A stretch of DNA of 64,000 nt from positions 3,742,439 to 3,806,438 of the forward strand of contig NZ_CP007595.1 in assembly GCF_000785535.1 (NCBI RefSeq), given 5' to 3'. The position numbers and the translations under genes are program-made. Positions 42,720 through 52,453 of the stretch are shown piece by piece. The DNA is from Arthrobacter sp. PAMC 25486. Its GTDB lineage: Bacteria > Actinomycetota > Actinomycetes > Actinomycetales > Micrococcaceae. Positions within the stretch are counted from its first letter, which is position 1. The number at the start of each line of letters is the position of its first letter. The notes below the pieces were generated by a model. That model saw only the letters and a list, made by a program, of their open reading frames with translations. It was not told where the DNA came from and did not search any database.

Positions 42720-42741
42720 CAATCAACCCTTCGAGGTAAAG

Positions 42742-43239
42742 ATGACAGGACGTACTTTCGAACAAGCCAGCGACGGTTGTTCAGCAGCCCGGTTGTTGCA
42801 GGAGGTCTTGCTCTTCAATGACGCACTCAAGCATTCAATCTGCAGGCAACTGCAGATCAACGAAACCGATTTCAATGCCCTGCAGCATCTGACCTTTGGA
42901 AAAGCGTTGACTCCGAGTGAATTAGCGTCAAGGCTGTGCATCACCTCGGCTGCGTCCACGGCACTTATTGACAGGTTAAGCGCACGAGGGCAGGTCATGC
43001 GCACGCCGAACCCCTCGGACCGGCGCAGCGTGCTGGTTCACGCCAGCCCAGAGACTGTGGAACTGGTGGTGACGGCGCTGCGTCCACATTTCAAAGATTC
43101 CAACGAACGACTGAACAACACAGCGCCGGAGGAACAACAAGCGGTTACGGCCTTTCTGGAAGACGTACTTCACTCGATCCATGCCGGGATCGATTCCCTC
43201 CCTGCGACCGCTGCCGCGAAACGGAGAGCACGATCATGA
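42742..43239 (+). CDS. MarR family regulator at the head of the crt operon
   Basis: A 165-residue winged-helix protein (LKHSICRQLQINETDFNALQHL, then the HTH LTPSELASRLCITSAASTALIDRLSARGQVMR and the wing PNPSDRRSVLVH). GAGGTA is 5-10 nt before ATG 42742. It overlaps crtE by 4 nt, so regulator and pathway are made together. In Corynebacterium a MarR-type protein (CrtR) represses the crt operon and responds to GGPP-type molecules; a similar job is likely here by analogy. Confidence 0.9.
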   Translation: MTGRTFEQASDGCSAARLLQEVLLFNDALKHSICRQLQINETDFNALQHLTFGKALTPSELASRLCITSAASTALIDRLSARGQVMRTPNPSDRRSVLVHASPETVELVVTALRPHFKDSNERLNNTAPEEQQAVTAFLEDVLHSIHAGIDSLPATAAAKRRARS

Positions 43240-44357
43240 CCTTGTCGACCTGGACAACCGCCCAGCCAGCAGCAGGACTCGGCGCTGCAGATGGCTCGAG
43301 ATTTGACGCATCAGTACGCCATGAAATCTCTCAGCTAGTGGATGGCTACAAAAAGGACGCCGCGGCTTATTCACCGGCCACGGCGGTCTTGTGGGAACGC
43401 ATCTTTACCTCGCTGGAGGGTGGAAAGCTTACCCGCCCGCGGCTGGTCAGGCTGGGATACGACGCCTTCAAACCCCAACCCAGGCAGGAACAGCCACAGC
43501 ACCACGGTGCCGGTCACCGGGTAGTCCTTCTGGGCTGCGCCTTTGAACTGCTGCATACCTCGTTGCTGATGCATGATGATGTCATCGACCGGGACTTTAC
43601 CCGCAGGGGACGGCGCACCCTGTCAGCACAATACCGCGACGATGCCCTGGCCGCGGGGCAAAGAGTGCCCGACGCAGAACATGCCGGGCATTCTGCAGCA
43701 ATTATTGCTGGTGACCTGCTCCTTGCCGCAGCCATCTCACTGGCCCTGCGTGCCGGCAGTTCGTTGGCGCAGGCCGGCGCCATTGAACGGTCTTTTCAGT
43801 TGGCCATCCAGAATGCCGGTGCCGGAGAACTCGAAGACCTGCTGTATTCGTTGGATCATTCCCCCGCCAAAGTTCAGGACGTCCTGCGCATGGAGGAACT
43901 GAAGACCGCGTCGTACTCCTTCAGGTTCCCCCTGCAGACAGGGGCCCTGCTGGCCGGTGCAAGCCCAGCGGAAGCAGCCGCGCTGGCGGACATTGGCGGA
44001 CAACTCGGGGTCGCCTATCAACTGATTGATGATGTGCTGGGCACCTTTGGTGATCCCAGCACGACAGGAAAGTCGGTTGACTCCGACCTGCGTGAAGGAA
44101 AAAGCACCATTTTGACGGCGCTGGCCGCTGAACAGCCCGAATTTGGCGAAAGCTTGAAACTGCTGCGCACCCACACCGCCACGCTCACGTCGCTGCGTTC
44201 GGCCTTGGCCGCTGCTGACGCGGAACCGCTGGCTCGGCAGCTGGCCAAGGAACTCTGTGACAGTGCGCTGTATTCGGCCCGGCGGCTGGATTTGCCTGAG
44301 GCTGTTTCGGCCCAGTTGAAAAACTTTGCAACATTGATTTTGACTAGGGGGGCGTAG
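43236..44357 (+). CDS. crtE: Geranylgeranyl diphosphate synthase (polyprenyl synthetase)
   Basis: A 373-residue enzyme that condenses IPP with allylic diphosphates to GGPP. First Asp-rich motif DDVID (residues 114-118; LLMHDDVIDRDFTRRG) and second motif around DD265-266 (LIDDVLGTFGD) with the GKSVDSDLREGK segment. It is the first committed enzyme of the pigment operon, coupled to marR by ATGA and followed by crtB after 3 nt. Confidence 0.95.
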   Translation: MTLSTWTTAQPAAGLGAADGSRFDASVRHEISQLVDGYKKDAAAYSPATAVLWERIFTSLEGGKLTRPRLVRLGYDAFKPQPRQEQPQHHGAGHRVVLLGCAFELLHTSLLMHDDVIDRDFTRRGRRTLSAQYRDDALAAGQRVPDAEHAGHSAAIIAGDLLLAAAISLALRAGSSLAQAGAIERSFQLAIQNAGAGELEDLLYSLDHSPAKVQDVLRMEELKTASYSFRFPLQTGALLAGASPAEAAALADIGGQLGVAYQLIDDVLGTFGDPSTTGKSVDSDLREGKSTILTALAAEQPEFGESLKLLRTHTATLTSLRSALAAADAEPLARQLAKELCDSALYSARRLDLPEAVSAQLKNFATLILTRGA

Positions 44358-44360
44358 TTA

Positions 44361-45326
44361 ATGAGCCATGACACCTCAGCGAAGTCGACGGCGGCGAGGC
44401 GTGCATCTGGAGCTTCTCCTACACCCTTGGAACGTTACTCTGCAACGGCCAGCAGCAGTGCCCGGGTAGTGATCACCAAGTATTCAACTTCATTTTCGCT
44501 GGCCTGCCGGATGCTTGATAAACAATCACAGATGCACATTGCAAACGTCTATGCCCTAGTCCGCCTGGTCGATGAAGTCGTAGACGGGGTGGCCCGCGAG
44601 GCCGGGCTCAGCGATCAGGCTACGGCCCAAGCCCTGGACCGGCTGGAAGCGGAAACGGAAGCGGCTTTGCAGAGCGGCTACAGCACCAACATGATCGTGC
44701 ATGCCTTCGCCTGCACGGCAAGGCGCAGCCACATTGACACCGATCTGACCCGACCCTTCTTCACATCCATGCGCAATGATCTAAGCATTTCAAGCCATGA
44801 TGAGGCCTCCCTCGATCAGTACATCTTCGGCTCCGCCGAGGTGGTGGGACTGATGTGCCTGCGTATTTTTCGTTCCGCGCCGGACGCCCCCACAGGCCAC
44901 GACGCCGAGGTGGAATCCGCGGCCAGACATCTCGGTGCAGCCTTCCAAAAGGTCAACTTCCTGCGCGATTTGGCCGTGGACACCAGCGTGCTGGGCCGCT
45001 GCTACTTCCCGGGGTTGGATCCTTCGGGGTTTTCAGATGAACACAAAAATAAGCTGGTCCAGGAGATTCATGATGACCTAGACGCCGCTGCCCGTGGCAT
45101 CGCCTACCTGCCACCCCGCGCGGCTTTGGCGGTGAGTCTGGCCCACGGGCTGTTTGCCGAACTCAACACGCAGCTGGAACGCACCAGTGCTGCGGATCTT
45201 CGCCTCCATCGGGTGTCGGTGTCCTCTGGGCGCAAGGCGACGATCGCACTGCAAGCCCTGCTGTCATATTCCTTCAAGTGGCCGCGCCCGATGAACAAGC
45301 CACAGCACCAAGAGAGCCAAAAGTGA
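44361..45326 (+). CDS. crtB: Phytoene synthase
   Basis: A 321-residue head-to-head prenyl condensing enzyme, joining two GGPP to phytoene. Asp-rich motifs DEVVD (71-75) and NFLRDLAVD (199-207), with the substrate helix YSTSFSLACRML near residue 41. It begins at ATG 44361, 3 nt after crtE, and its stop overlaps the crtI start (GTGA at 45323). Confidence 0.95.
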   Translation: MSHDTSAKSTAARRASGASPTPLERYSATASSSARVVITKYSTSFSLACRMLDKQSQMHIANVYALVRLVDEVVDGVAREAGLSDQATAQALDRLEAETEAALQSGYSTNMIVHAFACTARRSHIDTDLTRPFFTSMRNDLSISSHDEASLDQYIFGSAEVVGLMCLRIFRSAPDAPTGHDAEVESAARHLGAAFQKVNFLRDLAVDTSVLGRCYFPGLDPSGFSDEHKNKLVQEIHDDLDAAARGIAYLPPRAALAVSLAHGLFAELNTQLERTSAADLRLHRVSVSSGRKATIALQALLSYSFKWPRPMNKPQHQESQK

Positions 45327-46960
45327 AAAAGAACAATAAGAACGCCCGGCAGGCAGTCGATGCCCAGCACGTGGTGGTCATCGGGGGAGGCTTCTCCGGA
45401 ATGGCGACGGCCGGGCTCTTGGCGGCATCAGGGCACAAGGTCACCGTGCTGGAACAGCAGCAGCACCTTGGCGGCCGTGCAGGGCGCCTGCAACGGGAAG
45501 GATTCACCTTTGATACCGGTCCGTCCTGGTATCTCATGCCGGAAGTCATTGAACACTGGTTCGAGCTGATGGGAACCTCAACCAGCCAAGCGTTGGAGCT
45601 GGTGGCCCTTGACCCCGGGTATCGGATCTGGTTTGGACAGAACGGCGGTTCGCTGGATCTGTCAACGGGTGAAGACGCGGACGCTGCCTTTGAGTCGTTG
45701 CAGCCCGGGGCCGGTGCCGCGCTCGCGGACTACCGGCGGGAAGCCCGGGAAAGTTACAGTCTTGCCCTGCGGCATTTCCTTTACGATGATTTCTCGTCGG
45801 TTAAAACCTTCCTCAACCCCCAACTCCTGAAGCTGCTGCCAAGACTTGCGCCACTTCTGCTCGGCTCGCTGGAAAATCATGTTGCCAAACGCTTTAGCGA
45901 CCCGAAGCTTCGGCAAATCCTGGGCTATCCGGCAGTGTTCTTGGGTGCCAGCCCGCAACGAACCCCGGCCCTCTATCACTTGATGAGCCATCTGGATCTC
46001 ACCCAGGGGGTGCAGTACCCCCGGGGTGGATTCGCACAACTCGTCGATGCGATGGCGCACATCTGCCGGGAGGCGGGTGTGGAGATCATTACGGATGCGC
46101 GGGTGGAGGGCATCGATGTCGATGCGGCCACCGGCACGCCGCGGGTTGCAGCGGTGAGGTGGGTGAACACCGCGACAACGGGGACAAAGCGCCATGAGGT
46201 GCAGGCCGACGTCGTCGTAGGTGCCGCCGATCTGCACCACATCGAGACGGACCTGCTGCCGGAGAAGTTCCGCTCCCATTCACCAGCGTCATGGAAACGT
46301 CGCGACCCTGGCCCCAGCGCCGTGCTGGTGTGTTTAGGTGTCAAGGGAAAACTCCCGCAACTGAACCACCATAACTTATTCTTCACCCGTGACTGGGAGG
46401 AAAATTTCGCCCGCATCCATGAGGGTCGGGATCTTGCACCAGAAACCAGCATCTACGTTTGCATGCCCAGCCATACTGACTCTTCCGTGGCTCCACAGGG
46501 AGATGAGAACCTGTTCATCCTCGTCCCGGCGCCCGCTCTGCCATCCTGGGGAAGCGGGGGACCCGACGGCACGGGAAGCCGCCATGTGGAGGACGTGGCG
46601 AATGCCGCCATTGACCAGCTGGCTGCGTGGGCCGGAATTGCGGACCTCCATGAGCGCATCGTGGTGCGGCAAAGCTATGGTCCCGAAGATTTTGTCAACA
46701 ATGTCAATGCCTGGCGCGGCAGCGCCCTGGGCCTGGCCCACACGCTGGGACAAAGTGCCTTCTTCCGACCCGCAAACCACAACCCCAAGGTCCGTGGGCT
46801 GCACTATGTTGGCAGTTCGGTAAGGCCGGGGATTGGGATCCCCATGTGCCTGATCAGCGCCGAGCTCGTTACAAAACGCATCAACGGGATCAGGACGCCG
46901 GGACCGTTGACCTTCGATACTGCTGAACCCGCACCGTTGCGGGAACAGGAGGGACAATGA
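45323..46960 (+). CDS. crtI: Phytoene desaturase (lycopene-forming)
   Basis: A 545-residue FAD-dependent desaturase. The FAD-binding start VVVIGGGFSGMATAGLLA is followed by the LGGRAG and FDTGPSWYLMPEVIEHWFEL segments, and the C-terminal signature region is YVGSSVRPGIGIPMCLIS. GTG 45323 is chosen because it overlaps the crtB stop; the earlier ATG lies well inside crtB. It introduces the four double bonds giving lycopene and is coupled to crtYe by ATGA. Confidence 0.95.
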   Translation: MKKNNKNARQAVDAQHVVVIGGGFSGMATAGLLAASGHKVTVLEQQQHLGGRAGRLQREGFTFDTGPSWYLMPEVIEHWFELMGTSTSQALELVALDPGYRIWFGQNGGSLDLSTGEDADAAFESLQPGAGAALADYRREARESYSLALRHFLYDDFSSVKTFLNPQLLKLLPRLAPLLLGSLENHVAKRFSDPKLRQILGYPAVFLGASPQRTPALYHLMSHLDLTQGVQYPRGGFAQLVDAMAHICREAGVEIITDARVEGIDVDAATGTPRVAAVRWVNTATTGTKRHEVQADVVVGAADLHHIETDLLPEKFRSHSPASWKRRDPGPSAVLVCLGVKGKLPQLNHHNLFFTRDWEENFARIHEGRDLAPETSIYVCMPSHTDSSVAPQGDENLFILVPAPALPSWGSGGPDGTGSRHVEDVANAAIDQLAAWAGIADLHERIVVRQSYGPEDFVNNVNAWRGSALGLAHTLGQSAFFRPANHNPKVRGLHYVGSSVRPGIGIPMCLISAELVTKRINGIRTPGPLTFDTAEPAPLREQEGQ

Positions 46961-47313
46961 CGTACTTGTTGATTCTGATTGTCTTGATCATCTGCATCGC
47001 CACGCTGGACGCCAGATACCGCTTGTTTGTCTTCTCCCAACCGCTGCCGGCACTGCTGACCCTGCTGGCAGGCACCGGCATTTTCCTGCTGTGGGATGTC
47101 ATCGCCATCGCCGGGGGCATCTTTTTACATCGCGAATCTCCCCTCATGACCGGGCTCATGCTGGGAGAACAACTGCCGCTGGAAGAAGCATTCTTCCTCT
47201 TCTTCCTCTGCTACCAAACCATGCTCCTCGTGACGGGTTTCCTGCGCTGGCGTTCATCCAGACAGCCGAAACAGCCCGCTCCGACCACCGCCGATGCCAA
47301 GGAGACGATGTGA
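46957..47313 (+). CDS. crtYe: C50 carotenoid cyclase subunit (CrtYe type)
   Basis: A 118-residue membrane protein with three hydrophobic segments. The motif GEQLPLEEAFFLFFLCYQ is diagnostic of heterodimeric lycopene/C50 cyclases. It works with the next gene product to close the epsilon-ionone rings of the elongated carotenoid. Overlaps on both sides (ATGA, then GTG in the stop) show tight coupling. Confidence 0.93.
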   Translation: MTYLLILIVLIICIATLDARYRLFVFSQPLPALLTLLAGTGIFLLWDVIAIAGGIFLHRESPLMTGLMLGEQLPLEEAFFLFFLCYQTMLLVTGFLRWRSSRQPKQPAPTTADAKETM

Positions 47314-47669
47314 GTTTCGGGTTGCTTTCCCTCTATTTCATGGCTGGATCTGCCCTGCTGCTGTGCCTTGCGCTGCGTGTCAGGCGCATAAACTTGGGCA
47401 GTGTTTTTCCGGCGCTTGGACTCTCCCTAGCCGTGCTCTTGGTCCTGACAGCAGTCTTTGACAATGTGATGATCAGTTCAGGACTTTTTGACTATGGCCA
47501 GCAGACACTGCTGGGGCTGCGGGTGGGTCTGGCCCCGATTGAGGACTTCAGCTACCCGGTCAGCGTGGTGTTTTTTGCCCCGGCTCTGTGGTGGCTTGCC
47601 GGCGGGCGCCCTCCGGCAGGCTCCGTGCGGGAACCGGCAGCGACCGGCACGAACAGGTTAGGACCATAG
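47310..47669 (+). CDS. crtYf: C50 carotenoid cyclase subunit (CrtYf type)
   Basis: A 119-residue membrane protein with the partner motif APIEDFSYPVSVVFFAP. GTG 47310 overlaps the crtYe stop codon; an ATG upstream lies inside crtYe. Three hydrophobic segments. With CrtYe it forms the cyclase; neither is expected to work alone. Confidence 0.92.
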   Translation: MSFGLLSLYFMAGSALLLCLALRVRRINLGSVFPALGLSLAVLLVLTAVFDNVMISSGLFDYGQQTLLGLRVGLAPIEDFSYPVSVVFFAPALWWLAGGRPPAGSVREPAATGTNRLGP

Positions 47670-47672
47670 GCC

Positions 47673-48530
47673 ATGCTGCGTGAACTCTTTCTGACCTCCC
47701 GCCCTGTTTCCTGGGTCAATACCGCCTATCCTTTTGCTGCCGCCTATTTTCTGAGCACAGGAACCGTGGACTGGATTCTGGTCCTGGGAACGGTTTTCTT
47801 TCTGATTCCGTATAACTTGGCCATGTACGGCATCAATGACGTTTTTGACTACGAGTCCGATCTGCTCAACCCCCGAAAAGGTGGTGCAGAGGGGGCCTTG
47901 GTGGACCGCAGCAAACACCAAAAAATGCTGCTGCTGTGCGTGCTGGCCGTGCTGCCCTTCCTCGTTCTGCTGGTGATTGTTGGCTCGCTGCAGGCGAATC
48001 TGGTGCTGTTGCTGTCCATGGCGGCGCTGGGGGCCTACAGTGCCCCGCGTCTGCGTTTCAAGGAGCGTCCTTTCCTTGACTCGTTGACCTCCAGCACCCA
48101 TTTTGTTTCCCCCATGGTCTATGGGCTGGTGTTGGCAGGAGCGCATTTCAACGCCGAGTTGGTGGCGATCACGGCCGCCTTCTTCCTGTGGGGCATGGCC
48201 TCACACGCCTTCGGGGCCGTGCAGGACATTGTCCCGGACCGTGCCGCATCCTTGGGCTCCATCGGCACCGTGCTGGGAACCCGTCGGACGGTGGCCTTAG
48301 CCGCACTGTCCTACCTGTTGGCCGCAATACTGTTGTTGTTCACCGACTGGCCTGGACCGTTGGCGGGGCTGTTGGCAGTGCCGTATCTGCTTAATGTGCT
48401 GCCTTTTCTGGCGCTGCACGATGCTGACTCGGGCCGGGCACACACAGGATGGGTGCGTTTCCTCTGGCTGAACTACGTGACCGGCTTCTTTGTCACAATG
48501 CTTTTGATTTGGTATTCCCTCACACGGTGA
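47673..48530 (+). CDS. crtEb: Lycopene elongase/hydratase-type prenyltransferase (UbiA family)
   Basis: A 285-residue membrane prenyltransferase that adds DMAPP-derived C5 units to lycopene to give C45/C50 carotenoids. The first Asp-rich motif is NDVFDYESD (residues 55-63), and the second region is near GAVQDIVPDRAASLGSIGT. About eight hydrophobic segments. It starts 3 nt after crtYf, and the order IYeYfEb is that of the decaprenoxanthin cluster of Corynebacterium and Arthrobacter. Confidence 0.95.
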   Translation: MLRELFLTSRPVSWVNTAYPFAAAYFLSTGTVDWILVLGTVFFLIPYNLAMYGINDVFDYESDLLNPRKGGAEGALVDRSKHQKMLLLCVLAVLPFLVLLVIVGSLQANLVLLLSMAALGAYSAPRLRFKERPFLDSLTSSTHFVSPMVYGLVLAGAHFNAELVAITAAFFLWGMASHAFGAVQDIVPDRAASLGSIGTVLGTRRTVALAALSYLLAAILLLFTDWPGPLAGLLAVPYLLNVLPFLALHDADSGRAHTGWVRFLWLNYVTGFFVTMLLIWYSLTR

Positions 48531-48567
48531 GCCCTCACAGGGCATGATTTTAAGGACCTCAGCTGCC

Positions 48568-50082
48568 ATGACCACTTCTGCTGTGCACAACGTGCATATT
48601 GTCTGGTTCCGAGATGATCTGCGCATTGCTGATCACCCCGCACTTTTTTCTGCACTGGAAAAGAACGACGCCGGTACGCTCACCATCGCCGTCTATGTGC
48701 ACGACGAAGTGTCCGAGCATATCCGGCCTCTGGGGTCCGCAGCACGATGGTGGCTCCACCATGGCCTGCGGGAACTGCGCACCCAACTTTGGGAACTGGG
48801 CGTACCCCTGCTCCTGCACCAAGGAACGGCACTGGAAAAAATCCCTCAGGCAACACAGAATATCCTTGAACACTATGCCCTGACCCCTGAAAACCTCTCG
48901 GTCTATTGGAACCGTCGTTATGGTGGCGGGGAACGAGCCGTCGATGCTTCCCTCATGACGCTCCTGCGTGAACGCGGCGCCACCGTCACCAGCTTTTCCG
49001 GGACCCTGCTGCACGAGCCGTGGACCGTGCAAACCCAAGAGCAACGCCCTTACAAAGTATTCACGCCTTTCTACAACGCCGAGCAGTTGATTCCGCTGCG
49101 CCCGGCTTTGCCGGCACCGTCAACTATTCAACCGGCAAGGGCGCTGGAGATGCCCGCTGGCGAGGACCTGGACAGTTGGGGGCTGTTGCCCCGCCGCCCG
49201 GATTGGTCCGCCGGGCTGGCTGCGACATGGACTCCCGGCGAAGCGGCGGCGCACGAGCGCCTCGCAGTGGTGCTTCAAGACGTGGCCGCCGGCTACCAGC
49301 TCGGACGGGACCGCCCCGGCACCGACGGCACCTCACGGCTATCGCCGGCACTGCGGTGGGGGCATGTGAGCCCGGTGCAAGTATGGGAAGCCCTGGGGAC
49401 ATTGGCGGCAGGGAATCAGGGCGCCGCCGAAGGCGCCCGGGCCATCATGCGCCAACTGGTGTGGCGGGACTTTTGCTGGAACCAGCTCTACCACCGCCCG
49501 GACCTGGGTACAGCCAACCTGCGCCCGGAATTCAACAATTTCGGCTGGGCATGGCCCACCGAGTTACTCCCCCCACCTAACAGCAGCCCCGGCGCATCAA
49601 AGCCCCAACCCTGCTCAGCTGGTCCTGAGCAGGGGCAGATCAATGACTTTTATGGTGCCTGGTGCCGAGGAGAGACAGGCTTCCCGCTGGTCGATGCAGG
49701 CATGCGGGAACTGTGGGAAACCGGCTGGATGCACAACCGGGTACGCATGGTCACCGCCAGCTTGCTGGTCAAGAATCTCGGCATTCATTGGCGGGCCGGC
49801 GAAGCATGGTTCTGGGACACCCTGGTGGACGCGGATGCTGCCTCCAACCCCGCGAACTGGCAGTGGGTCGCGGGGTGCGGCGCAGACGCTGCACCCTATT
49901 TCAGGGTTTTCAATCCCGTCCTGCAAGCCAAAAAATTTGACGCCCACGGCAGCTACCAAGCCCGGTTCGGGCCAACACTGAGCCAGCAGCCTGTGGTGGA
50001 TTTGAAACAATCACGCACCGGCGCACTGGCCGCCTATGCGCACATGAGGGCAGTTGAGCGAACCGGCGAGGCCGAGCACTGA
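48568..50082 (+). CDS. phr: Deoxyribodipyrimidine photolyase
   Basis: A 504-residue flavoprotein repairing UV-induced pyrimidine dimers. The N-terminal alpha/beta antenna domain starts VHIVWFRDDLRIADHPAL. The FAD domain has the signatures GTSRLSPALRWGHVSP, WRDFCWNQL and WMHNRVRMVTASLLVKNL, plus the LVDADAASNPANWQWVAG loop of class I photolyases. ATG 48568 is preferred as AAGGA lies 11 nt upstream. It is the last gene of the pigment operon, linking screening pigments with light repair. Confidence 0.94.
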   Translation: MTTSAVHNVHIVWFRDDLRIADHPALFSALEKNDAGTLTIAVYVHDEVSEHIRPLGSAARWWLHHGLRELRTQLWELGVPLLLHQGTALEKIPQATQNILEHYALTPENLSVYWNRRYGGGERAVDASLMTLLRERGATVTSFSGTLLHEPWTVQTQEQRPYKVFTPFYNAEQLIPLRPALPAPSTIQPARALEMPAGEDLDSWGLLPRRPDWSAGLAATWTPGEAAAHERLAVVLQDVAAGYQLGRDRPGTDGTSRLSPALRWGHVSPVQVWEALGTLAAGNQGAAEGARAIMRQLVWRDFCWNQLYHRPDLGTANLRPEFNNFGWAWPTELLPPPNSSPGASKPQPCSAGPEQGQINDFYGAWCRGETGFPLVDAGMRELWETGWMHNRVRMVTASLLVKNLGIHWRAGEAWFWDTLVDADAASNPANWQWVAGCGADAAPYFRVFNPVLQAKKFDAHGSYQARFGPTLSQQPVVDLKQSRTGALAAYAHMRAVERTGEAEH

Positions 50083-50111
50083 AAGGCTCCGCCGGTCCGA
50101 TCAAGGAAACG

Positions 50112-52346
50112 CTAACTGCGGTGGCGCCCTGATGGTGCCACATCGTCACTTTCCGACACCCTGGACAATTTCGATGGCCACCAAATAGTTTTTCCGACGT
50201 CGTAACTCAGTGCAGGAACCAGCAACGAGCGCACGATGAAGGTGTCCAGCAAGACTCCGAAGGCCACGATGAATGCGATCTGCGCCAGGAACAGGATCGG
50301 AATCACCCCCAGGGCGGAGAAGGTGGCGGCCAAGACCAGCCCGGCCGAGGTGATCACGCCACCGGTGATCACCAAGCCCCGAATGATCCCCTCACGCGTG
50401 CCATGTTTGACAGATTCCTCCCGCACACGGGTCATCAGGAAGATGTTGTAGTCAATTCCCAAGGCCACCAGGAAGATGAAACCGAATAGTGGAACGGCCG
50501 GGTCGGCGCCGGGGAAATCGAAGACATGGTTGAAGAAGAAGGCCGCAACACCCAGCGCCGTGCCAAAGGAGAGCACCGTGGTCAAGATCAGTAGTACCGG
50601 AGCCAGGACCGAACGCAACAGCATCATCAAGATCAGCAGAATCACCACAAGCACTACGGGGATGATGAGATTGCGGTCATGGATCGAGGCATCGTTAGTG
50701 TCAATCGCCGTTGCCGTGACTCCACCGACCAAGGCCTCGGGGACAGTGCTGGACAGGCTCGCCCTGATCTCACGCACGACGCCGGCCGCCACATCCGAGT
50801 CAGCGGCGGCTGCCAGCGTGCCTTGGAGCATGACGTCTCCGCCGACCACCGTCGGCTTGGGAACGGCAGCGCCGGGGGCTCCCATCGCCTGGAGTCCCTG
50901 AGTTGTCACGGTGGCGGCCCCGCTGGGCGCCCCGGCAGAGAGCACGGAAACGGATTCAATGCCGTCCTGTGCCAGCATCACATCGGCAGCCTCCTGAAGT
51001 TCAGAGTTGGGGACCACCACCAGCACGGGGCTGCCGGTGCCGCCGGGGAAGTGTTCGCCAAGAATGGCCTGGCCATCACGTGCCTCGGAGGCGCCCAACA
51101 CCAAATCCGATTGCGGCACACCGCTGGCATTGAGCGTGGTGGCACCGAAGGCTCCCACCAGCAGGACAGCAGTGGTAACCATCCAAATCACCCTCGGGCG
51201 GCGTTTTATGATGCGGGCGAGTTTGGCCCAGATGCCTGTCGCATGTACGCCGTGCTCTGCGGCCACCACCTCCGGCTCAAACTTTGGCCGTCGCGGCCAG
51301 AAAGCATTCCGGCCAAAGGCGTACAACAGCGCAGGCAAAAGGCTCAGTGCCGAGAGCATGGCAAAAAAGATGCCGATCGCGGCAACAGGTCCCAGCGAAC
51401 TGTTGGATTTCAAATCGCTTAACAACAAACACAACAGGCCGGCGATCACGGTTCCGCCGGACGCTGCAATGGGTTCGGCGGATTTGCGGATGGCCGCCAT
51501 GCTGGCAGCCCATTTGTCCGTGCTGACTCGCAGCTCCTCCCGGTACCGGGCCACATAGAGCAGCGAATAGTCGGTAGCCGCGCCGATCACCAGAATGAAC
51601 AGGATGCCTTGGGTTTGCCCGCTCAAGATCAGGATTCCGGCTTTTGCCAGCCACCACACACTCAGCAGCGCTACGCACAGGGCAAAGAGGCTGGTGGCGA
51701 GCACGGCCACGGGAAGCAGCAGGGAGCGGTAGACAAGGATCAAGATGACGAAGACGGCCAAGAGGGCCACACCCAGAAGTATCCCGTCAATACCGGAAAA
51801 TCCCGCGATGAGATCTGCCGTGAAACCGGCGGGGCCGGTGACATGAACCACCACCCCGTCAGGGACGGCAGCCCGCAGTGACGTGCCAATGGCGGTGACC
51901 GCCGCACCGATGTCCGCATCGGCTTGGATCGGCACAAATGCCTGCACCGCCCGGCCGTCTTCTGAAGGAATGCCCGGGGAAACCTCCGTACCAACCCCGG
52001 GGATGGAGGTCAGGGCTGCGATCGCCTTGGAAATTGAGGCAATACGGGTCTCGTTCAGCGTGCTATTGCTGGAGAAGACCACGACAGCGGGGATTTCATC
52101 GGAGTCACGGAACTCGCCTTGCAACTTTTGCACCTGAGTGGCGTCGGCAGAAGAGGGAAGGTACGCGGTGGGGTCATTGGATGAAACCTCACTGACCTTG
52201 CCAAAATATGGTCCACCGATTGAACCGCCGGCGAACCAGACGATGATGATCAACGCGGGCAGGAGGATCCTCAGCCACTTTTTGGCGCTTCTCGGTGGCT
52301 TATCGTGGCGGGTTCCACCGCTGCTCGACTGCAGTGTCTTAGTCAT
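50112..52346 (-). CDS. MMPL family RND-type membrane transporter
   Basis: A 744-residue protein with twelve membrane segments in two halves, each with a large extracytoplasmic loop. The first loop follows LRILLPALIIIVWFAGGSIG, and the helices YRSLLLPVAVLATSLFALC and the GAATDYSLLYVARYREELR motif (with VALGIDYNIFLMTRVREES as its second-half counterpart) are typical of MmpL/YdfJ proteins. A similar gene (cg0722) sits inside the Corynebacterium crt cluster. Export of a lipid or a carotenoid-related compound is a guess. It is divergent from the second marR gene. Confidence 0.93.
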   Translation of the reverse strand: MTKTLQSSSGGTRHDKPPRSAKKWLRILLPALIIIVWFAGGSIGGPYFGKVSEVSSNDPTAYLPSSADATQVQKLQGEFRDSDEIPAVVVFSSNSTLNETRIASISKAIAALTSIPGVGTEVSPGIPSEDGRAVQAFVPIQADADIGAAVTAIGTSLRAAVPDGVVVHVTGPAGFTADLIAGFSGIDGILLGVALLAVFVILILVYRSLLLPVAVLATSLFALCVALLSVWWLAKAGILILSGQTQGILFILVIGAATDYSLLYVARYREELRVSTDKWAASMAAIRKSAEPIAASGGTVIAGLLCLLLSDLKSNSSLGPVAAIGIFFAMLSALSLLPALLYAFGRNAFWPRRPKFEPEVVAAEHGVHATGIWAKLARIIKRRPRVIWMVTTAVLLVGAFGATTLNASGVPQSDLVLGASEARDGQAILGEHFPGGTGSPVLVVVPNSELQEAADVMLAQDGIESVSVLSAGAPSGAATVTTQGLQAMGAPGAAVPKPTVVGGDVMLQGTLAAAADSDVAAGVVREIRASLSSTVPEALVGGVTATAIDTNDASIHDRNLIIPVVLVVILLILMMLLRSVLAPVLLILTTVLSFGTALGVAAFFFNHVFDFPGADPAVPLFGFIFLVALGIDYNIFLMTRVREESVKHGTREGIIRGLVITGGVITSAGLVLAATFSALGVIPILFLAQIAFIVAFGVLLDTFIVRSLLVPALSYDVGKTIWWPSKLSRVSESDDVAPSGRHRS

Positions 52347-52390
52347 GGGTTCATCTCCGGTAGCTGCACAATTTTAATCTAGTTTAGCTA

Positions 52391-52408
52391 GCAAGTAACC
52401 CAGCTTGC
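52391..52408. promoter_or_regulatory. Inverted repeat between MMPL gene and second marR
   Basis: GCAAG (52391-52395) and CTTGC (52404-52408) flank an 8-nt spacer, beside a CTAG-TTT-AGCTAG element at about 52379-52391. The CAAG/CTTG half-sites also occur in the crt operator (42663-42719), hinting that related MarR proteins read both. Confidence 0.5.
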
Positions 52409-52453
52409 AACATGTGTGGATCTTTATATTGGGGGAAGGATAGAATTATCACC